DNA of 64,000 bases from Fibrobacter sp. (GTDB taxonomy: Bacteria > Fibrobacterota > Fibrobacteria > Fibrobacterales > Fibrobacteraceae), in NCBI GenBank assembly GCA_024398815.1, contig JAKSIL010000010.1, positions 1 through 64,000 of the forward strand. The letters are read 5' to 3'. The stretch's first letter is position 1. Each line of letters opens with the position of its first letter. Shown piece after piece: positions 59,758 to 64,000 of the stretch. Both the position numbers and the translations under genes were made by a program. A model generated the notes under the pieces. It ran no database searches and had not been told where the DNA came from. It saw only the letters and a list, made by a program, of their open reading frames with translations.

Positions 59758-61350
59758 ATGAGTGAATTCAATAACGTGGGTACATCCCGCATTGAAATGG
59801 ATGAATCCATCCTCAACAACGCCAAGGTTAAAGTGTTTGGTGTCGGCGGAGCCGGCGGAAACACCGTAAACCGCATGGTCGGCATGAACATCCAGGGTGT
59901 AGAATACTATGCCGTGAATACCGATGCCAAGGCTCTTGAATTGAGTCTCGCAGACCACAAGATTGTCATTGGCGAAAAGACTACGAAGGGACTCGGCGCC
60001 GGCATGAAGCCTGAAATGGGCCGCAAGTCTGCTGAAGAAAATATCGAAGAACTGAAGGAAGCCATGAAGGGCGCCGACATGATCTTCATTACCGCCGGCA
60101 TGGGCGGTGGTACCGGTACTGGTGCCGCTCCGATCGTCGGTTCTGTTGCCCGCGAAATGGGCATCCTTACTGTCGCCGTCGTTACGAAGCCGTTCCGCTT
60201 CGAAGGCAAGCGCCGTGCAACTCTCGGTGCCGAAGGTATCAAGAATCTCCGTGCCGCTGTCGACACCATGATTGTCGTCGATAACGAAAAGCTCATGGGC
60301 GTCGTGCAGAGCAAGGATAAGGCCATGACTCTTGATGGAGCATTCAAGCTGACTGACGAAATCCTCGGCAACGCCGTTCGTAGCATTTGCGGCATCATGT
60401 TCAACCACGGCCTCGTGCATGTCGACTTTGCCGATATTCGCACTGTGATGACCAATGGCGGTAGCGCTCTTATGGGTACTGGAATTTCCGAAGGCGAAGA
60501 TCGCGGCATCATCGCTACGGACCTCGCTCTTTCTTCTCCGTTGCTGGAAGACATCAACGTGGAAGGTGCTACTGGCGTGCTCGTGAACGTTTGCCACGGC
60601 GAAAACTTCTCCATGCTTGAATATACGGCTGCCATGGATCACATTTACGAAGCTGTTGGTGAAAAGGGCGATCCGAACATCATCATGGGCGATATCATGA
60701 TTCCCGAAATGGGCGACAAGGTGAGCATCACCATCATCGCCACGGGTTGCGGCGGCACGGCTCCTGCTCAGCCGGCACCTATGTTTACCGCAGAATCCAT
60801 CCATGCAGTTCAGCAGCCGGCACAGGCTCCGCAGACTAGCGTAAGCAATCTTGCCACCTCTCTCGGCGCTCCCCAGGCAGCTCCGCAGGTCGCTCCCCAG
60901 CCGGCCCCTCAGCCGGTTGCCGCTACTCCGCGCCCGACGTCCATCAATTTTGCAGCCTTGGCTCACAATACCGTCGCGATGCCCGCCGTTGATGAAGTTC
61001 GCACGGCCGAGATGAACGTGGTGACTGACGCTCCGGAAAAGGCTCCTTCCGCTGCTACGAATTACGCTTCGTCCAGGTTTGACGCAACTGCCGCTGCCGA
61101 AGAAGAACTTGTCTTCACGACTACGGCTTCCTTGCCCGAAACCGAAGAAATGCCTGCCGTCGCAGACATGGACACTCTTTCGAACGGCGACTATGGCACT
61201 CCGGCTTATACTCGTCAGACTATGGCACTGCAGCAGAGTTCCACGAAGGAAATTCGCACACCCAAGTATCCCGAGGGTTCCCTCATGAACAATGGCGTCG
61301 ATTACGACATGCCTGCATTCTTGCGCATGGGAGGAAACGAAGAGTTCTAG
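59758..61350 (+). CDS. ftsZ: Cell division protein FtsZ
   Basis: 530 residues. The GTP-binding tubulin signature GGGTGTG lies at 116-122, with GVGGAGGNTVNRM at the N-terminus and NVDFADIRTVM-like (HVDFADIRTVM) for the T7 loop partner. It forms the cytokinetic Z-ring. The globular domain ends near residue 335; an unusually long Pro/Ala/Gln/Glu linker of about 180 residues follows, then a conserved terminal peptide DYDMPAFLRM that binds FtsA. A good GGGAGA lies before ATG 59758. Three hairpins follow the gene. Confidence 0.97.
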   Translation: MSEFNNVGTSRIEMDESILNNAKVKVFGVGGAGGNTVNRMVGMNIQGVEYYAVNTDAKALELSLADHKIVIGEKTTKGLGAGMKPEMGRKSAEENIEELKEAMKGADMIFITAGMGGGTGTGAAPIVGSVAREMGILTVAVVTKPFRFEGKRRATLGAEGIKNLRAAVDTMIVVDNEKLMGVVQSKDKAMTLDGAFKLTDEILGNAVRSICGIMFNHGLVHVDFADIRTVMTNGGSALMGTGISEGEDRGIIATDLALSSPLLEDINVEGATGVLVNVCHGENFSMLEYTAAMDHIYEAVGEKGDPNIIMGDIMIPEMGDKVSITIIATGCGGTAPAQPAPMFTAESIHAVQQPAQAPQTSVSNLATSLGAPQAAPQVAPQPAPQPVAATPRPTSINFAALAHNTVAMPAVDEVRTAEMNVVTDAPEKAPSAATNYASSRFDATAAAEEELVFTTTASLPETEEMPAVADMDTLSNGDYGTPAYTRQTMALQQSSTKEIRTPKYPEGSLMNNGVDYDMPAFLRMGGNEEF

Positions 61351-61387
61351 TAGATGCTGGTCATTTACAGGACTTTTCATAAAGAGC

Positions 61388-61490
61388 TTCTGAAAAGAAG
61401 ATAACACACACACAGATACGCGTAAGCGTATCGCCACAACACAAAGGGATCACCCGGGTCTCCCTGCCTGGGTGGTCCTTATTGTCGTTT
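61388..61490 (+). terminator. Hairpin cluster ending the dcw operon
   Basis: Three stems in a row: CTTCT-GAAA-AGAAG (61388-61400), GATACGC-GTAA-GCGTATC (61415-61432), and a 12-bp stem GGATCACCC/GGGTGGTCC (61447-61458 with 61467-61478) followed by TTATTGTCGTTTT. The last is the probable terminator. Confidence 0.65.
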
Positions 61491-61539
61491 TAAAAGGGTC
61501 TGCTTTGTCTAGTTTTGCTTTATTTGTTATATTAGGAGC

Positions 61540-63093
61540 ATGTTCTGTAAGCTGAAATACGCCGTTTTGATTGCTTTCATTGCGTTGGGCGAGGCTTTTG
61601 CTCAGTCAGCAAGTGAATCGCCGACTGTCGGCTATTTCCAAATCGGCACCGATTTCAATTTTGGTTTTAACGGCGGCCCCACCGACCCGGAATTTGCCGT
61701 GGATACGGCGGACTGGTATGGCAAAAACTGGCGCGGGCTTCGCATCCCTCTCGAAAACGCCCGCAACTACGAAGAGCGCATCAACCCCTTTTTCACCTTG
61801 AGTTTCAGGGCCGGCTACAAGAATTTCAGCGTACTTTTGGAAGCCCCCCTCCGCAAGGATTTGGAAGCCTGGTACCAGGATGACCTGAAGACGAACTTCA
61901 CCTACAAACCAAGCGAACTCGACATCAACGTTCCCGTGAACGCCTACGCGAAATGGACAAATCCCGTGGGCTTCGTGCAGTTCGGCCGCTTTGCCGTAGA
62001 TGATTTGAAAATTTCTAAAAACGACATCTTGATTGGCGGCGCCCCGTACCACGACGGTGTTCATTGGAAGTTTACCCCTGGAATATTCCGCTACGATTTC
62101 TTGTTGAGTTCATTGAACGCCTGGCTTTACGGCGACGTGGTGGACCACAACACTGGCTGCCCTCCCGAAGGCACCGAGGCCAACATCCAGAAGTGCACCA
62201 CCGGCGAAGAACAGATGCCTAACCAGCGCAACCGCACCTATACCGAGAACGTCAAGAACCTCCTATTCCACAGATTCGGCGTCGAGACGAACCGTTTCTG
62301 GGCCTACGTGGTTGAAGAAAGCATGGTGGGTGGCAAGGAACTGGAATTCCGCTCGCTCAGTCCGTTCATTTACTGGCACGACAATTACGCCACCGGTTAC
62401 ACAGCTGCAGCGACCTCCGTGGAAGCGGGCTACAAGACCCACTACGGTGCGAAATTCTACGGCCAACTGCAAATGCAGGACATCAACAGCCCCGTCGGCG
62501 AGGATGACGACAAGGGGACAAGTCGTAGCATTTTGAATTACATGGTGGGCTACTACCAGGAATTTGAAACATCCCGGTTCGGCACGTTCTCCCTGCGTTT
62601 GGATGTGGTTCGCACGGACCCCGCCGCGAACAACGAAAAATTGCCCTTGCTCAAGTACGCGAGCCGCCGCAATTACCGCAGCAACTACCGCGACCAAGAC
62701 GACGTGGACTACGCCGACGCCTACTTCGTGGATTATCCGGTGGGCTACCGCCGCGGCCCCGATGCCATAGACCTGTGGCTCGACCTGGGATGGACTCGAG
62801 GGGTTCATTCACTCACGCTGGAACTCGCTTGGCTCCGCCAGGGCGACAAGGAACTCTACACGGATTACAACATCGCACAGGCCTCCGAAGGCGCTACGTC
62901 GGGCGTAGAGGAAGCCCAGTACATGCTTGATGTGCTCTACCAGATGAAAGTGAACGGCTGGTTCAGCTTCTACCTGGGCGGGGGCGCGCGAATTTACGAG
63001 AATTTGGCCCATAACGAGGGAGAGGACGGCTTTGACGGCTGGCTCCGTTCGGGTGTCAGATTCAATTTCAACCCGGTCGACACGAAGTTTTAG
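61540..63093 (+). CDS. Outer-membrane beta-barrel-like protein of unknown function
   Basis: 517 residues with a signal peptide ending AFAQS. The mature part is rich in Tyr, Trp, Asn and alternating hydrophobic strands, with many aromatic-Gly turns, and ends SGVRFNFNPVDTKF with a C-terminal Phe, as in outer-membrane beta-barrels. One Cys pair is seen near residues 207-221 (TGCPPEG...QKCTT). No named family is recognised. It has its own start after the dcw hairpins and is followed 30 bases later by purT. Confidence 0.65.
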   Translation: MFCKLKYAVLIAFIALGEAFAQSASESPTVGYFQIGTDFNFGFNGGPTDPEFAVDTADWYGKNWRGLRIPLENARNYEERINPFFTLSFRAGYKNFSVLLEAPLRKDLEAWYQDDLKTNFTYKPSELDINVPVNAYAKWTNPVGFVQFGRFAVDDLKISKNDILIGGAPYHDGVHWKFTPGIFRYDFLLSSLNAWLYGDVVDHNTGCPPEGTEANIQKCTTGEEQMPNQRNRTYTENVKNLLFHRFGVETNRFWAYVVEESMVGGKELEFRSLSPFIYWHDNYATGYTAAATSVEAGYKTHYGAKFYGQLQMQDINSPVGEDDDKGTSRSILNYMVGYYQEFETSRFGTFSLRLDVVRTDPAANNEKLPLLKYASRRNYRSNYRDQDDVDYADAYFVDYPVGYRRGPDAIDLWLDLGWTRGVHSLTLELAWLRQGDKELYTDYNIAQASEGATSGVEEAQYMLDVLYQMKVNGWFSFYLGGGARIYENLAHNEGEDGFDGWLRSGVRFNFNPVDTKF

Positions 63094-63123
63094 TTATTTT
63101 TACCGCATTCAAGGAGTTTGAAC

Positions 63124-64000
63124 ATGTTTGAAATCGGTACACCGTTAAGTTCTTCTGCCACTAAGGTCCTGTTCTGTGGAGCAGGCGAACTCGGCAAGGA
63201 AGTCATTATCGAAATGATGCGTCTCGGCGTCGAAGTCATTGCCGTCGACCGCTACGCCAATGCGCCCGGCATGCAGGTGGCTCACCGCTCCTACGTGATT
63301 AACATGCTGGACGGTGCCGCTCTCCGCGAAGTCATCGAAAAGGAAAAGCCCGACTACATCGTCCCCGAAGTCGAAGCCATTGCGACAGACACTCTCGTGG
63401 AACTTGAAAAGGAAGGCTTCAACGTGATTCCTACTGCGAAGGCCACGAAACTCACGATGAACCGCGAAGGCATCCGCCGCCTCGCCGCCGAAGAACTCGG
63501 CTTAAAGACGAGTCCGTACAAGTTTGCAGACTCCTTCGAAGAATTCCAGGCCGCCGTAAAGGAAATCGGCATCCCGTGCGTCGTGAAGCCCGTGATGAGT
63601 TCCTCCGGACACGGCCAGAGCGTCGTGAAGACCGAAGCCGACGTGCAGAAGTCCTGGGACATTTCCCAGACGGGTGGCCGCACTGGCAAGGCTAGCCGCG
63701 TGATTGTCGAAGGCTTCGTCCCGTTCGATTACGAAATTACTTTGCTCACCGTTCGCCACGTGGGCGGCACGAGTTTCCTCAATCCGATTGGACACCACCA
63801 GGTGGGTGGCGACTACCAGGAATCCTGGCAGCCGCAGCCGATGAAACCGGAACTTTTGGAAAAGGCTCAGGAAATGGCGAAGAAGGTGACGGACGCTCTC
63901 GGTGGCCGCGGTATCTTCGGTGTCGAAATGTTCGTCTGCAAGGACGAAGTCCTGTTCAGCGAAGTTTCCCCGCGCCCGCACGATACCGGCATGGTGACTC
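63124..64000 (+). CDS. purT: Formate-dependent phosphoribosylglycinamide formyltransferase (5' part)
   Basis: The first 292 residues of PurT; the gene runs off the window. It uses formate and ATP to formylate GAR in purine synthesis. The N-terminal [27 protein letters not shown] and ATP-grasp segments ([40 protein letters not shown]) match closely. AGGAG lies 9 bases before ATG 63124. Being formate-dependent, it fits an anaerobe. Confidence 0.96.
   Translation, partial: MFEIGTPLSSSATKVLFCGAGELGKEVIIEMMRLGVEVIAVDRYANAPGMQVAHRSYVINMLDGAALREVIEKEKPDYIVPEVEAIATDTLVELEKEGFNVIPTAKATKLTMNREGIRRLAAEELGLKTSPYKFADSFEEFQAAVKEIGIPCVVKPVMSSSGHGQSVVKTEADVQKSWDISQTGGRTGKASRVIVEGFVPFDYEITLLTVRHVGGTSFLNPIGHHQVGGDYQESWQPQPMKPELLEKAQEMAKKVTDALGGRGIFGVEMFVCKDEVLFSEVSPRPHDTGMVT

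Noticed and set aside
59038..61437. A 799-codon minus-strand frame opposite ftsA and ftsZ
   Set aside because: It mirrors two highly conserved genes, is His/Arg-rich without family motifs, and has no ribosome site.

Overview
The window looks like a chromosomal segment of a Fibrobacter species (phylum Fibrobacteres), close to F. succinogenes. Three things point there: a xylanase with two GH11 catalytic domains and a secretion tail, like the known XynC of F. succinogenes (16601-18454); three proteins with the FISUMP domain ('Fibrobacter succinogenes major paralogous' domain); and many Ser/Asp-rich lipoproteins. Genes are dense, base composition is even, and there is no phage, IS element, CRISPR array or rRNA. 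The only RNA gene seen is one tRNA-Ala (GGC).

Layout. 1-902: end of a metal-binding ABC transporter protein plus its ATPase (ZnuA/ZnuC type). 943-11983: envelope and accessory genes (lipoprotein, YfhO-like membrane protein, a 36-residue membrane peptide, ArsR-methyltransferase fusion, PAP2 phosphatase, two outer-membrane proteins, a FISUMP protein, a CvfB-like RNA-binding protein, an Rpn/PD-(D/E)XK protein). 12173-12295: a 40-codon frame with the LEPR signature of giant surface proteins. 12355-15639: FISUMP lipoprotein, DUF5662 protein, ilvC. 15640-16600: almost 1 kb without genes, full of hairpins, duplicated terminators and repeats. 16601-28387: xynC, DUF1846 protein, lipoproteins, htpG, uppP, DUF2334 protein and a large M23 endopeptidase. 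28388-29433: a second repeat-rich gap with ~30-bp purine-rich units, paired stem-loops and a 200-bp duplication that includes the 3' end of tRNA-Ala.

29433-32973: cyclophilin, then the pyrimidine operon pyrR-pyrB-pyrC', where the third gene is a dihydroorotase-like protein lacking its metal ligands. 32989-40017: a membrane-anchored PilZ protein and the type IV pilus operon pilM-N-O-P-Q behind a clear sigma-70 promoter; the PilP-like protein is enlarged with a long coiled coil and an SH3-like domain. 40104-47136: greA-holA, argJ, a MORN/FISUMP lipoprotein, an intracellular GH8 oligoxylanase, and a thioredoxin-reductase-like/radical-SAM pair. 47514-61350: the division and cell-wall cluster mraZ-rsmH-ftsL-ftsI-murE-murF-ftsW-murG-murC-ftsQ-ftsA-ftsZ, lacking mraY, murD, murB and ddl. 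The window ends with an outer-membrane protein and the start of purT.

How it fits together: XynC would cut xylan outside the cell and the GH8 enzyme would trim imported xylo-oligosaccharides. The lipoproteins, FISUMP proteins, OmpA, M23 peptidase and UppP shape the envelope. The pil and dcw clusters provide surface motility/adhesion and division. The most unusual observations are the LEPR fragment, the pseudo-dihydroorotase, the rebuilt PilP, the tRNA-linked 200-bp duplication and the two hairpin/repeat-rich gaps. All functions are read from motifs and family knowledge; no database search was possible.
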